Assembly (NCBI RefSeq): GCF_028288465.1
Contig: NZ_JAQBNR010000022.1
Span: forward strand, 186,001 to 250,000
Reading direction: 5' to 3'
Length of the DNA: 64,000 bases
Origin: Ferruginibacter sp.
GTDB taxonomy: Bacteria > Bacteroidota > Bacteroidia > Chitinophagales > Chitinophagaceae
The notes under the pieces were generated by a model that saw nothing but the letters and a program-made list of their open reading frames with translations, searched no databases and had not been told where the DNA came from. The translations under genes were made by a program, and so were the position numbers. Positions 1-10,463 of this stretch are shown here, in pieces. Position 1 is the first letter of the stretch; each line of letters opens with the position of its first letter.

Positions 1-222
1 GGGATATTTTTTATTTTTAGCAAAGCCGGGTGGAGTATAAATGATCGCTCTTCTTTTTGTACCAACTGTTTTGGACGGATAAGTTATCGTATCAATTTTA
101 CCGTGCGGTATGTTTGTACGGGCTGTATCAAATCCAAACTGTGCCGCCTTTACAGGCTCCTGTGCATTTACATATTGAAACAACAAGCATAACACTGTTG
201 CGGCTGCCAACATTTTTTTCAT
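1..222 (-). CDS. Esterase, N-terminal part (runs off the window edge)
   Basis: The first 74 codons of a minus-strand gene are visible, starting at an ATG at 222; the rest lies beyond the left edge. Residues 1-20 form a typical signal peptide ending in VNA-Q. After it comes a stretch ending in RRAIIYTPPGF, the entry strand of the esterase D / feruloyl esterase alpha/beta-hydrolase fold (CE1 type). The two complete esterases just upstream on the same strand have the same RRxFVYTPxGY segment. The catalytic Ser, Asp and His are not in the window, so activity cannot be judged. It lies 24 bp downstream of the GH8 gene and is probably the next gene of that operon. Confidence 0.75.
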   Translation of the reverse strand, partial: MKKMLAAATVLCLLFQYVNAQEPVKAAQFGFDTARTNIPHGKIDTITYPSKTVGTKRRAIIYTPPGFAKNKKYP

Positions 223-246
223 ATTGCGTATTTACTTTTCAAATTA

Positions 247-1548
247 TTATTGCGGTGTTATTAACTGGTATTTTCCACTCAGGTGCATCAGGCTGAAAAG
301 ATATAGCAATCCATCATAATAAGGATCAAAATATCCATCTTCATAAGGTTCCAGTTTTGAGTTCCATAATTCATGTACAAAATCTAAACCGGCTTTATCT
401 TTTGTGATCATTGCTGTGGTAGCTGCCGTTCCTACCAGGCCGATAGAATGTCTTAGTTTTTTAAAGCCACCTGCCTGCAATATTTCAGCCGGTGTGGTGC
501 CATCTGTATTAAACTGGTCTTCAAATTTGCTGATGCCTTTTGACCGCAAAAATTGCTGAATCTTCTTTGCATAGTCTTGCTGCCAGGCTTTGTCTTTAGC
601 AAACCATGTATAATCCATTGCAATATTCATTGGCACACGCCATGAATCATAGCGGAATCCTGCAGGCATCCACGGAGCTACGTGTATCGCACCGGAAAAC
701 TCTGCATAATCAGGACTAAGCCCCGTCACTGCGTCGCATGTACGATGCAGAAAGGCACGGGAGGTATCGGCACAATCTTTATAAAATTGTTCGTGCCCAT
801 CTTTTGCATATAAGGCCCATATTTCGTAAAAAGCCGGCAAATGATAAGAAGGATCAGTCCAATTGTAATTGTCTTTTTCGGGGGTAAAACTTATTTGCTT
901 GTGTGCTGTATTGATGATATTGTGTATGCCGCCTGTGCCATCTTTCTTCCACATGGCATCCAATATTTTTCTTGCTTCTGCATAGTAATTAATGCCCGTA
1001 TTATTACCCCAACGGTTAGATGCAAACAACAGATCAGTCACAAAATACAATTCTCCATCCGATGCCGTGCCGTCGGAATTTTTCTTCATCGTTTCCGGGT
1101 TAATACTCCAGGCAAAGTAACCCTTTGACGGGCCATCAGGATGCTGCAAATATTCTTTACTCCATCTCCATATTCTGTCAAAAACATCTTTCTTATTCAA
1201 CTGAACCGCTATCATCATTCCATAGGACAGACCTTCTGTTCTTGCATCATGATTTTTTACATCAGATACATAGGCCATGGAATCTCCCACTTCAAAATAT
1301 ACCCGGTTGGGTCCTTCAAAAACATCATAATAAGCTTTGTCCACTTTTTGATCGATATCCGCTTTGCTATACCCTGCATCAATAAAAATATTATCGTATT
1401 TGCCAGTTGTAAAGGCAGCATTGTTTTTCGCACCGCCTTTTTTCTGAGCAACAGCATCAGCGGGGTTCATCAAATGCACGGTTGTAAGTATCAGCAAAAA
1501 CAAATAACCCCGATACACAGAAGTATACTTAAAAAAAATATTTTTCAT
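247..1548 (-). CDS. Secreted glycoside hydrolase family 8 (probable oligoxylanase/xylanase)
   Basis: 433 residues with an N-terminal hydrophobic signal segment (about residues 14-35). The GH8 signature is clear: E105 in ARTEGLSYGMM is the expected general acid, D164 sits in ASDGELYF, and D301 in FRYDSWRVPMN is at the position of the catalytic base in reducing-end xylose-releasing exo-oligoxylanases (Rex). The WTDPSYHLPAFYE segment also fits this xylan-acting branch better than the cellulase or chitosanase branches. Its neighbours are CE1-type esterases and a GH95 enzyme, so it probably trims xylo-oligosaccharides in the periplasm. It starts 1 bp after the stop of the upstream esterase, so the genes are almost certainly co-transcribed. 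Exact specificity is inference. Confidence 0.88.
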   Translation of the reverse strand: MKNIFFKYTSVYRGYLFLLILTTVHLMNPADAVAQKKGGAKNNAAFTTGKYDNIFIDAGYSKADIDQKVDKAYYDVFEGPNRVYFEVGDSMAYVSDVKNHDARTEGLSYGMMIAVQLNKKDVFDRIWRWSKEYLQHPDGPSKGYFAWSINPETMKKNSDGTASDGELYFVTDLLFASNRWGNNTGINYYAEARKILDAMWKKDGTGGIHNIINTAHKQISFTPEKDNYNWTDPSYHLPAFYEIWALYAKDGHEQFYKDCADTSRAFLHRTCDAVTGLSPDYAEFSGAIHVAPWMPAGFRYDSWRVPMNIAMDYTWFAKDKAWQQDYAKKIQQFLRSKGISKFEDQFNTDGTTPAEILQAGGFKKLRHSIGLVGTAATTAMITKDKAGLDFVHELWNSKLEPYEDGYFDPYYDGLLYLFSLMHLSGKYQLITPQ

Positions 1549-1549
1549 T

Positions 1550-2725
<1,176 letters not shown>

Positions 2726-2765
2726 CTAACAGTTTTACAACCAATTAAAATTAACAGGAGTTTTT

Positions 2766-3971
<1,206 letters not shown>

Positions 3972-4051
3972 TTATGTAATCAGGTATGTTTTTTAAGAAG
4001 CTATTATTTATATTTTCAGCGTTTTTAAACACTGAGAATCTGTTTCAAATT

Positions 4052-6511
4052 TTATTTTGCCAGCAAGGTGTACACCTGTCCGGCGGTGGTTGGTAAATCA
4101 TACTCAAAAGTTATGGCTAAAGCTGGCGGCGTAATAATTGCTTTTCCCGCGACCACCGGATCAGGTATTTTTTCTGTTTGGTAGAAAGTATTTGGATTTT
4201 CACCAATGGCTTTCTTCAATACTACTCCATGCGCTGTCATTGTGTTTGGCAAGCGCAAACGAAGATTACCTCCCAGCGTTGATTTGATGATTGCTTTTAC
4301 TAATTTGCCATCTTTCCATTTCATGTCAACCAATTCAAATCCTCCTCTTGCCTTCAAGCCACTAATACTTCCACCTGCCAGCCAAACATCCGGTAATGCG
4401 GGCAGAAGACTTAACAGTCCATCATCACTTTGCATCAGCATTTCTGTGATCCCCGACGTGCATCCAAAATTCCCATCAATTTGAAAAGGCGGATGAGCAT
4501 CAAATAAATTATTGTAAGTGCCACCACCACCTTCATTGGTACCCACTGGTGTAAGTTGGCTTTGTATCAGTTTATAGGCATGATTGCCGTCGAGCATTTT
4601 TGCCCACCAGTTTACTTTCCAACCCATGCTCCAGCCGGTAGAGACATCTCCACGCTGCAGCAAGGTATTTTTTGCGGCGCTGTATAGTGATGGTGTGCGG
4701 TAAGGTGAAATTTGGTTAGATGGAAACAAGCCGTATAAGTGTGAAATATGCCGGTGATGATCTTTTGGATCATCAATATCGTCTAACCATTCCTGCAGCT
4801 GCCCAAACTGACCTATGTGCATCGGCGATAAACGACTTCTTTTTTGGGCGAGCGTATCCATCAAAGCTTTGTCTTTCTTTAAGATACCGGCGGCTTTAAT
4901 GGTGTTACTAAAAACATCAAAAATGAGTTGATTGGTCATGGTAACGCCGGCGTCCAGCGATGAACCCTGGTGGGCGGCCGGCGCATTTTCCGGCGACATG
5001 TCGGGGCAAATTACCAGCCAGTGATACCGGGGATGTTCTATTAAAAAATCAGCGTAAAAAAGTGCAGCCTCTTTCATTACGGGATAAACATCAACTAAAA
5101 ATTTTTTATCACCGGTGTACAGATAATGATCCCATAAATGCATAACACCCCATCCGCCGCCATTGATCCATGCACCCCAAAAAGCGCCATCCACAGCTCC
5201 TGTGGCCCGCCATATGTCTGTGTTGTGGTGCGCCATCCAGCCTCTTGTCCCGTACATATCCCGGGCAGTTTGTTTTCCTGTAACAGCCATTTCCTTTACC
5301 ATCTGCATAAATGGCCCGTGCAATGCTGAAAGATTTGTTTTTTCTGCAGGCCAGTAATTCATTTCTGCATTGATGTTGATGGTGTATTTGCTATCCCACG
5401 GCGGATAAACTTTATTATTCCAAATGCCCTGCAGGTTGGCAGGCTGGCCGCCGGGTTGCGAAGAAGAAATCAACAGGTACCGGCCATATTGATAGTAGAG
5501 TGTTACCAACTCTGGATCATTGGTTGTATTGAAATTTTTTAACCGCTCATTTGTTGGAAGCTTTGCGGCCTCCGTGTTTCCTAAATTCAGTTTTACCCGG
5601 TTAAAATAGTTTTGGTAGGCAGCAATGTGTTGTTGTAAAATTTGAGCGAATGATTTGGTAACTGCTTTTACAAGATATCTCCGGGCCCTGGTGTCTTCGT
5701 CACCATTCAGCGTATGATAATCGACAAAATTGGTCGCAATTGAAATATACACTGTTACAGCATCCGCATTTTTTATAATCACAGCAGTATCCGTAGCAGT
5801 GATGCTTCCTCCTTTCGTTTTAAACTGTACCAGGCCTTTATAATGTATACTACCCTTCACCCCTTCATGATCGATACCGGTACCTGAAAAAGTTAACAGT
5901 GATTGACCGGCGGTTTTAGTAATAGTATTTGGCAGCGGTGTAGAATAAAAAGAAGTAAATGAAATACTGTGAGGCTTATCTGCCGTTAATTCTATTGCAA
6001 TTACCTGGTCAGCAAAAGACGCAACTGCTTTCCTTATATAGGTAACCCCTCCGGCCTTATACGTGGTGGTAGCAACAGCTTTCTCAATATCCAGTTCCCT
6101 GGTATAATTTGTATAATTGTCAACCCCATCAAATACCAGGTGTAATTCACCAGCAGGTAAATACATTTGCCCCTGGGATTTTTTACTGATGATAACCCGG
6201 TTAGCCAATTGTTCCGCATCTTTTTGCTTACCTGCAAATATCAGTTGCCGGATTTCGGCTAACGAATCCAGCGCTAACGGATTGTCATTCCGGTTCGGGC
6301 TTCCACTCCACAAGGTGTGTTCGTTTAACTGCACTGTTTCAGTATCCACATTTCCATAAACCATAGCGCCCAACCTGCCATTGCCGATGGGTAGAGCGTT
6401 TTCCCAGGTTTTACCCGAAGGAGTATTATACCACAATTTCAATGCAGGCTTTTGCTGGGCAGAACAAAAACTGCCGGCACAGAGTATTAACAGAAACAGA
6501 CTTTTATTCAT
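4052..6511 (-). CDS. Secreted glycoside hydrolase family 95 (alpha-L-fucosidase or alpha-L-galactosidase)
   Basis: 819 residues with a signal peptide ending near residue 18. The N-terminal domain opens with [20 protein letters not shown] and continues with [10 protein letters not shown] and [11 protein letters not shown], the classic GH95 start. The (alpha/alpha)6 barrel holds [16 protein letters not shown] (catalytic Asn/Glu region) and [18 protein letters not shown] (catalytic Asp region); the end is a beta-sandwich. GH95 enzymes cut alpha-1,2-L-fucose, but members in Bacteroides xylan loci act as alpha-L-galactosidases. The xylan-like neighbours make the second activity a real possibility (inference). 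It is the first gene of the minus-strand operon and diverges from a Nudix-type regulator. Confidence 0.9.
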   Translation of the reverse strand: MNKSLFLLILCAGSFCSAQQKPALKLWYNTPSGKTWENALPIGNGRLGAMVYGNVDTETVQLNEHTLWSGSPNRNDNPLALDSLAEIRQLIFAGKQKDAEQLANRVIISKKSQGQMYLPAGELHLVFDGVDNYTNYTRELDIEKAVATTTYKAGGVTYIRKAVASFADQVIAIELTADKPHSISFTSFYSTPLPNTITKTAGQSLLTFSGTGIDHEGVKGSIHYKGLVQFKTKGGSITATDTAVIIKNADAVTVYISIATNFVDYHTLNGDEDTRARRYLVKAVTKSFAQILQQHIAAYQNYFNRVKLNLGNTEAAKLPTNERLKNFNTTNDPELVTLYYQYGRYLLISSSQPGGQPANLQGIWNNKVYPPWDSKYTININAEMNYWPAEKTNLSALHGPFMQMVKEMAVTGKQTARDMYGTRGWMAHHNTDIWRATGAVDGAFWGAWINGGGWGVMHLWDHYLYTGDKKFLVDVYPVMKEAALFYADFLIEHPRYHWLVICPDMSPENAPAAHQGSSLDAGVTMTNQLIFDVFSNTIKAAGILKKDKALMDTLAQKRSRLSPMHIGQFGQLQEWLDDIDDPKDHHRHISHLYGLFPSNQISPYRTPSLYSAAKNTLLQRGDVSTGWSMGWKVNWWAKMLDGNHAYKLIQSQLTPVGTNEGGGGTYNNLFDAHPPFQIDGNFGCTSGITEMLMQSDDGLLSLLPALPDVWLAGGSISGLKARGGFELVDMKWKDGKLVKAIIKSTLGGNLRLRLPNTMTAHGVVLKKAIGENPNTFYQTEKIPDPVVAGKAIITPPALAITFEYDLPTTAGQVYTLLAK

Positions 6512-6583
6512 TCATATACTATTTGAAACAGTGTTATTAAAAGTATGTTTGACATTTATTTTAAAAGTCAAATTTTTTTCCTC

Positions 6584-6596
6584 TTTTTGACAGGAT
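6584..6596 (-). promoter_or_regulatory. Candidate operator, copy 1 (GH95 side)
   Basis: Read on the minus strand this is ATCCTGTCAAAAA. It matches ATCCTGTCAAATA at 6883-6895 on the plus strand in 12 of 13 positions. It lies about 75 bp upstream of the GH95 start. The adjacent TTTGAC/GTCAAA pair at 6548-6572 shares the core. Binding by the neighbouring Nudix-type regulator is inference. Confidence 0.4.
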
Positions 6597-6882
6597 GCCT
6601 AAGTCACCTGATTATAAATTTTACTGGTGCTGCTTAGGAAACACGTACAACAAAAAATATGAAAATCATGTGCCGGCGGGGCAATTGTTTATCATGTATC
6701 AGTGCTTGAATTAACGGTATCAACACAGCCGCCATGTTATTATTGGCAATCGTCTTTTTAATTTTTATGGCAAAAGGTTACTACAGTTTTATTTACTTAT
6801 AGTAATTTAGACTACAAGTTATTTTAAATTTTTAATCTGCTAAAATTTATTTTTTCCACACCGGTTGTTGAAATGCAGAGCA

Positions 6883-6895
6883 ATCCTGTCAAATA
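6883..6895 (+). promoter_or_regulatory. Candidate operator, copy 2 (regulator side)
   Basis: ATCCTGTCAAATA on the plus strand, the partner of the copy at 6584-6596. It ends four bases before the most upstream possible start (GTG, 6900) of the regulator gene. If it is a real operator or promoter element, translation probably starts further downstream (for example the TTG at 6969 or 7002). The position would suit autoregulation. Confidence 0.4.
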
Positions 6896-6899
6896 ACGG

Positions 6900-7691
6900 G
6901 TGGGTGTGGTTTGCGTGTTGCATACAAATCCTCTTCGCAGGGAGGAAGAGGTTTATAAAAATTGTACTTTGCAAGAGCTTTTTTTACCAATTAAAATTGA
7001 CAAGTTGAAATTATCTGATGAAATTATTGATGCACTGTCTATCGATTGCGTTGTCTTCGGATTTAAAGACTCATCACTTTCAGTCCTATTGGTAAAGCAT
7101 GGAGAGGGCATCACTAAAGGTCAATGGGCCTTGCCTGGCGGGTGGATAAAATACAACGAAAGCCTTGATAAGGCAGCTTACAGAATATTAACTTCACAAA
7201 CAGCTGTTCAAAATATCTACCTGGAACAATTCCATGTTTTTGGCGAAGTCAATCGTTTTCCGGTTAAACGCGTGATTACAGTTTGCTATTATGCTTTGGT
7301 AAACATTGAAAAATTTGAATTGCATGCGGGCCCAACTGTATCGGATGTAGTTTGGTTTAATGTAAACAAAGTGCCAAAAATGAGTTTTGATCACAATACA
7401 ATTTTTACAAAGTGCTTTTCTCATCTGCAACACAAAGTGCAACATGAACCAATAGGATTTAACCTGCTGCCCAAAAAATTCACGCTGCTGCAATTGCAGG
7501 AATTATATGAAGCCATACTGGAAAAAAAACTGGATAAGCCCAATTTCAGAAGAAAAATGATTAAGATGAACCTGCTGGTTTCTTCAAGTGAAAAACAAAA
7601 GGATGTTTCGCACAGAGCTGCAAAATTATTCAGGTTTGATAAGAAGGTATATGACCGGCTGATTGAAAAGGGCTTTTCATTTGAAATTTAA
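6900..7691 (+). CDS. Nudix-type transcriptional regulator with C-terminal winged helix (AraR/NrtR-like)
   Basis: Up to 263 residues: a Nudix fold (about residues 45-165) followed by a winged-helix DNA-binding domain (about 170-263, with FTLLQLQELYEAIL and the conserved KPNFRRKMIKMNLL). The Nudix box is degenerate: G and E of the GX5E part remain (GWIKYNE), but the REUXEE part reads RILTSQ, so the catalytic glutamates are gone. This fits a ligand sensor rather than a hydrolase. In Bacteroides, Nudix-family AraR controls arabinose use, which suits the neighbouring hemicellulose genes (inference). The start is uncertain: GTG at 6900 follows directly after an in-frame stop, no ATG exists nearby, and typical family members begin nearer the TTG codons at 6969 or 7002. 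Confidence 0.85.
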   Translation: MGVVCVLHTNPLRREEEVYKNCTLQELFLPIKIDKLKLSDEIIDALSIDCVVFGFKDSSLSVLLVKHGEGITKGQWALPGGWIKYNESLDKAAYRILTSQTAVQNIYLEQFHVFGEVNRFPVKRVITVCYYALVNIEKFELHAGPTVSDVVWFNVNKVPKMSFDHNTIFTKCFSHLQHKVQHEPIGFNLLPKKFTLLQLQELYEAILEKKLDKPNFRRKMIKMNLLVSSSEKQKDVSHRAAKLFRFDKKVYDRLIEKGFSFEI

Positions 7692-7775
7692 CCTGCCTTG
7701 TATTTGAGTTTAATCCATACAATTGCGAAGTTTAAACGGTTCCGCCATTTTCATTAAGCTGATCCCCGCAAAAAA

Positions 7776-7806
7776 ATGCTGCCATCACTTCATGTGATGG
7801 CAGCAT
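7776..7806 (-). terminator. Intrinsic terminator between convergent genes
   Basis: A perfect 13-bp stem (ATGCTGCCATCAC / GTGATGGCAGCAT) with a 5-nt loop. On the minus strand it is followed by a run of T, so it mainly ends the DUF6580-like gene; it may also stop transcription of the regulator gene from the other side. Confidence 0.8.
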
Positions 7807-7828
7807 GCAATGATTTTACAACAACAGT

Positions 7829-8416
7829 TTACGAACTGACCGGTACCGGCTTTTGTACAACATATTTGTTAATCAAAAAATAACCGCCAAACAGCAGGGC
7901 GCTAAATATTATTGTAGCATACAAACTGCCGCGGTAAAACGGAGTTGCTTCTGCATAACAATGCAGCAACCCTGCCATTGTTTTGGGATAAGGCTGATTG
8001 GCAATATCAAGACCGCCACCGATCCAAACTGCAAAGTTGCTTAAGATGAAATACATGGTAGTACCAGCAAAAGCACCAGTTAAAATTTGAACCGGTTTTG
8101 TTTGCTGAATGGCAAATCCAATAACAGTTAATCCAATAAACAAAATATAATTGACTGCCTGCCCGCTGTAAAAACCAGGCGTAGCCGAAATGCGGAATTT
8201 AAACAACACTTCATACAGAATATCTGACACCAGCATGGAAAAAAGTGGCAACAGAAATGAATACTTTTTATCCTTCACAATACTGCCAGCAAACAATGCC
8301 ATGGCTATTTGCGGTGCAAAACCAAGTGGTCTTCCAGGCAAAATCCTGTATAAGGAAGCCATTAATACCAGCAACACAAAACTGATTACAATTGACGGGT
8401 CTTTTTTCATGTACAT
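7829..8416 (-). CDS. Integral membrane protein, DUF6580-like
   Basis: 195 residues, almost wholly hydrophobic with about five membrane segments. GRPLGFAPQIAMALFAGSIVKDKKYSFLLPL and MLVSDILYEVLF resemble the DUF6580 family of Bacteroidota, whose topology recalls ECF-transporter S components. No transported substrate can be read from the sequence. Two starts are possible, M1 and M3 (8416 or 8410). It stands alone, convergent with the regulator gene and divergent from the UPF0102 gene, and ends at a strong hairpin. Family placement is from memory of motifs. Confidence 0.7.
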   Translation of the reverse strand: MYMKKDPSIVISFVLLVLMASLYRILPGRPLGFAPQIAMALFAGSIVKDKKYSFLLPLFSMLVSDILYEVLFKFRISATPGFYSGQAVNYILFIGLTVIGFAIQQTKPVQILTGAFAGTTMYFILSNFAVWIGGGLDIANQPYPKTMAGLLHCYAEATPFYRGSLYATIIFSALLFGGYFLINKYVVQKPVPVSS

Positions 8417-8495
8417 TTTTTAACAGCCACAAAAATAAGTAATAATATCAGCAAGGCAATATTTTGAAAAAACCTTTTGCCTGCGACAGATAAAT

Positions 8496-8503
8496 TATAT
8501 TTG
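8496..8503 (+). promoter_or_regulatory. Bacteroidota -7 promoter box (TATATTTG)
   Basis: Exact match to TAnnTTTG, with a TTTG at 8476-8479 sixteen bases upstream as possible -33 element. The ATG of the UPF0102 gene begins three bases after the box, which would make the transcript leaderless or nearly so. It excludes the upstream in-frame TTG at 8477 as start. Confidence 0.5.
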
Positions 8504-8506
8504 AAT

Positions 8507-8863
8507 ATGGCAAAGCATAACCATACCGGGCTTGCGGGCGAAACGCTGGGCGCCGCTTATTTACAGAACGCAGGTTACCTTGTACTGGAAAAAAACTGGC
8601 GTCATAGCCACTGGGAGGTTGATATAATAGCTTCCAAAACGGATACCCTTCATTTTATTGAAATTAAAACGCGACGCACAAAAAAATTCGGGTTGCCCGA
8701 AGAAAGAGTAGGCAGAAAGAAAATAGAAAACCTGATCAACGCGGCGGAACAATACCTTTACCTGCAGCCTCAATGGAAACGCATTCAATTCGACATCCTA
8801 TCCATCCTGATATTAAACAATGAGCCAGCAGAGTATTTTTTTATTGAGGATGTTTACCTGTAG
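8507..8863 (+). CDS. UPF0102 family protein (YraN-like, endonuclease fold)
   Basis: 118 residues from the ATG at 8507. It shows the UPF0102 pattern: TGLAGETLGAAYLQNAGYLVLEKN at the N-terminus, then EVDIIA and FIEIKTR. The E-x-D...E-x-K arrangement (EVD, EIK) is the restriction-endonuclease-like active-site motif of this family, whose cellular role is not settled. Length is normal. The start was chosen because homologues begin just before the helical G-x-x-GE motif and a promoter box ends at 8503. Its 3' end overlaps the convergent YkgJ-type gene by 23 bp. Confidence 0.88.
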   Translation: MAKHNHTGLAGETLGAAYLQNAGYLVLEKNWRHSHWEVDIIASKTDTLHFIEIKTRRTKKFGLPEERVGRKKIENLINAAEQYLYLQPQWKRIQFDILSILILNNEPAEYFFIEDVYL

Positions 8864-9368
8864 GAAAGCCGTTCTTCGCAAGCGCCTGCATCGTTTCTAC
8901 CCATTTAAAAGTAGCCGGACAATACTGTATATTTTGCCGGTGCACATGTAAATAACTGGTCACTCTTTTTTTGGTAAGATGTGGAAAGCCTGCACAATCG
9001 GCGGGGCGCACCGGGTAGATGGAACATTTATAATCGCTCATATTAAAAAACTGGCAGGGTTGCTTCTTATTCTGCCAGTCCTTGTCTTTCTTATCAAACA
9101 ACAGCCATTTTTCTTTAAAGGCGGCAGGTGTCATTTCCAGGTGGGCCGATATTCTTTTAACATCTGAAGGCGTAAAAGTAGGTGTCATTTTTTTACAGCA
9201 GTTGCCGCAACTCAGGCAGTCTATCTGCTGCCATACTTCCTTATCCGCGTAATCTGCCATTGCATGCAAACTTTTGGGCGGCTTGTTTTCAAGCCTGGTT
9301 AAAAACGAACGCATTGATTTTTTATAGGCCAATACCTTTTTGCGGAAGCTGCGAAGATTTACTGTCAT
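8841..9368 (-). CDS. YkgJ-family cysteine-cluster protein
   Basis: 175 residues. The diagnostic cluster CLSCGNCCKK is at about residues 54-63, followed by CQFF, CSIYPVRPADC and a C-terminal C; these eight or so cysteines probably bind Zn or an Fe-S cluster (family knowledge, formerly UPF0153). The N-terminal 45 residues are basic and helical. Function is unknown. It is convergent with, and overlaps, the UPF0102 gene, and is divergent from xerD with a 96-bp gap. Confidence 0.85.
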   Translation of the reverse strand: MTVNLRSFRKKVLAYKKSMRSFLTRLENKPPKSLHAMADYADKEVWQQIDCLSCGNCCKKMTPTFTPSDVKRISAHLEMTPAAFKEKWLLFDKKDKDWQNKKQPCQFFNMSDYKCSIYPVRPADCAGFPHLTKKRVTSYLHVHRQNIQYCPATFKWVETMQALAKNGFPTGKHPQ

Positions 9369-9464
9369 TATTGATTTAATATTGCTGTAGTAAAAACGAA
9401 ATTAGGGAAACAATTTAAAAATCCACCTTCCAAAAAATCAACATTGTCTGACAACAAAACCACG

Positions 9465-10364
9465 ATGTGGCAGCCGTATAAAAGAGGCTTTAAAGCGTAC
9501 CTGCAATTAGAAAAATCGCTGAGCGATCACTCGGTGGAGGCCTACCTGCACGATATTGAAAAACTCACTACCTGGTTATCTGTTACCGGGCATTTGCTGT
9601 CTCCCGATCAGGTCACATTGAAAGACCTTGAACAATTCGTCCGCTGGATCAGTGAACTGGGTATGACGGCGGGTTCGCAAGCCAGGATCGTTTCCGGACT
9701 GAAAAGTTTTTTTAAATATTGCCTGATGGAACAGATCATTACCGTTGATCCATCCTATTTACTGGAGTCACCTAAGCTAAAAAGAACCCTGCCGGATATA
9801 TTGAGTTTTGAAGAGATTGAAAACATTATTGGTCAGCTGGATTTGAGCAAACCCGAAGGTGGCCGTAACAAGGCAATACTTGAAACCCTTTACAGCTGCG
9901 GATTGCGTGTTAGTGAACTGGTTAACTTACGCATCAGCTGCCTTTACCTGGATGTGGGTTTTATACGGGTGATTGGAAAAGGAGACAAAGAACGATTGGT
10001 ACCAATAGGAAGTGATGCCATAAAATACATCAATATTTACCGCAATGATATCAGGGTGCATATTGCTGTTAAACCGGGTAATGATGACATTTTATTTTTA
10101 AACCGACGAGGCTCGAAGCTCAGCAGGGTAATGATTTTTTTGATTATAAAAGAACTGACCAAACTGGCGGGTATTACAAAAACAATTTCACCACATACCT
10201 TCCGCCATTCATTTGCCACGCATCTTGTAGAAGGCGGTGCCGACCTTCGCGCCGTACAGGAAATGCTGGGTCATGAAAGCATCACCACCACAGAAATTTA
10301 TACGCATCTCGACAGGGAATTTTTACGGACCACATTGCAACAGTTTCATCCGGCGTTTAAATAA
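9465..10364 (+). CDS. xerD: Tyrosine recombinase XerD
   Basis: About 299 residues from the ATG at 9465 (an in-frame TTG at 9444 is the alternative). The N-terminal SAM-like core-binding domain (about 1-90) contains YLQLEKSLSDHSVEAYLHDI. The catalytic domain carries all active-site residues: Arg in SCGLRVSEL, Lys in GKGDKERLVP, the H-xx-R pair in SPHTFRHSF, His in MLGHESITTTEIY and the nucleophile Tyr in that last motif. It resolves chromosome dimers at dif with a partner recombinase. No flanking integration sites or mobile genes are visible, so this is the housekeeping copy. Confidence 0.93.
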   Translation: MWQPYKRGFKAYLQLEKSLSDHSVEAYLHDIEKLTTWLSVTGHLLSPDQVTLKDLEQFVRWISELGMTAGSQARIVSGLKSFFKYCLMEQIITVDPSYLLESPKLKRTLPDILSFEEIENIIGQLDLSKPEGGRNKAILETLYSCGLRVSELVNLRISCLYLDVGFIRVIGKGDKERLVPIGSDAIKYINIYRNDIRVHIAVKPGNDDILFLNRRGSKLSRVMIFLIIKELTKLAGITKTISPHTFRHSFATHLVEGGADLRAVQEMLGHESITTTEIYTHLDREFLRTTLQQFHPAFK

Positions 10365-10396
10365 GTTATAAGTTTTAAGTTGTAGGTTATAAGTTC
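10361..10396. repeat. Dispersed AT-rich intergenic repeat (copy 1)
   Basis: The segment starting ATAAGTTATAAGTTTTAA just after the xerD stop repeats the same words several times. It shares an identical 18-bp stretch with 47640-47657. It is followed by a second low-complexity string (TTTTTGCTTTTTG, then GCCTTCGGC...GCCTTCAGC). Such text-like intergenic strings are common in Bacteroidota; no function is known. Confidence 0.55.
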
Positions 10397-10463
10397 AAGT
10401 TCACTGATTCCAGGTGTCTGCTTTTTGCTTTTTGTTTTACGCCTTCGGCTTTCTGCCTTCAGC

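Larger units (their letters stand above)
6512..6899. promoter_or_regulatory. Divergent regulatory region between GH95 operon and Nudix regulator
   Basis: This AT-rich gap of about 390 bp separates the divergent GH95 operon and the regulator gene. It holds a TTTGAC (6548-6553) / GTCAAA (6567-6572) inverted pair. It also holds one longer motif twice in opposite orientations (6584-6596 and 6883-6895), listed separately. No exact TAnnTTTG box was found on either strand. No gene-sized reading frame with plausible codon content is visible. Confidence 0.5.

Noticed and set aside
9465..10364. Integrase marking a mobile element
   Set aside because: The protein has the full XerD architecture and the surroundings are housekeeping genes with no attachment repeats, phage genes or tRNA.
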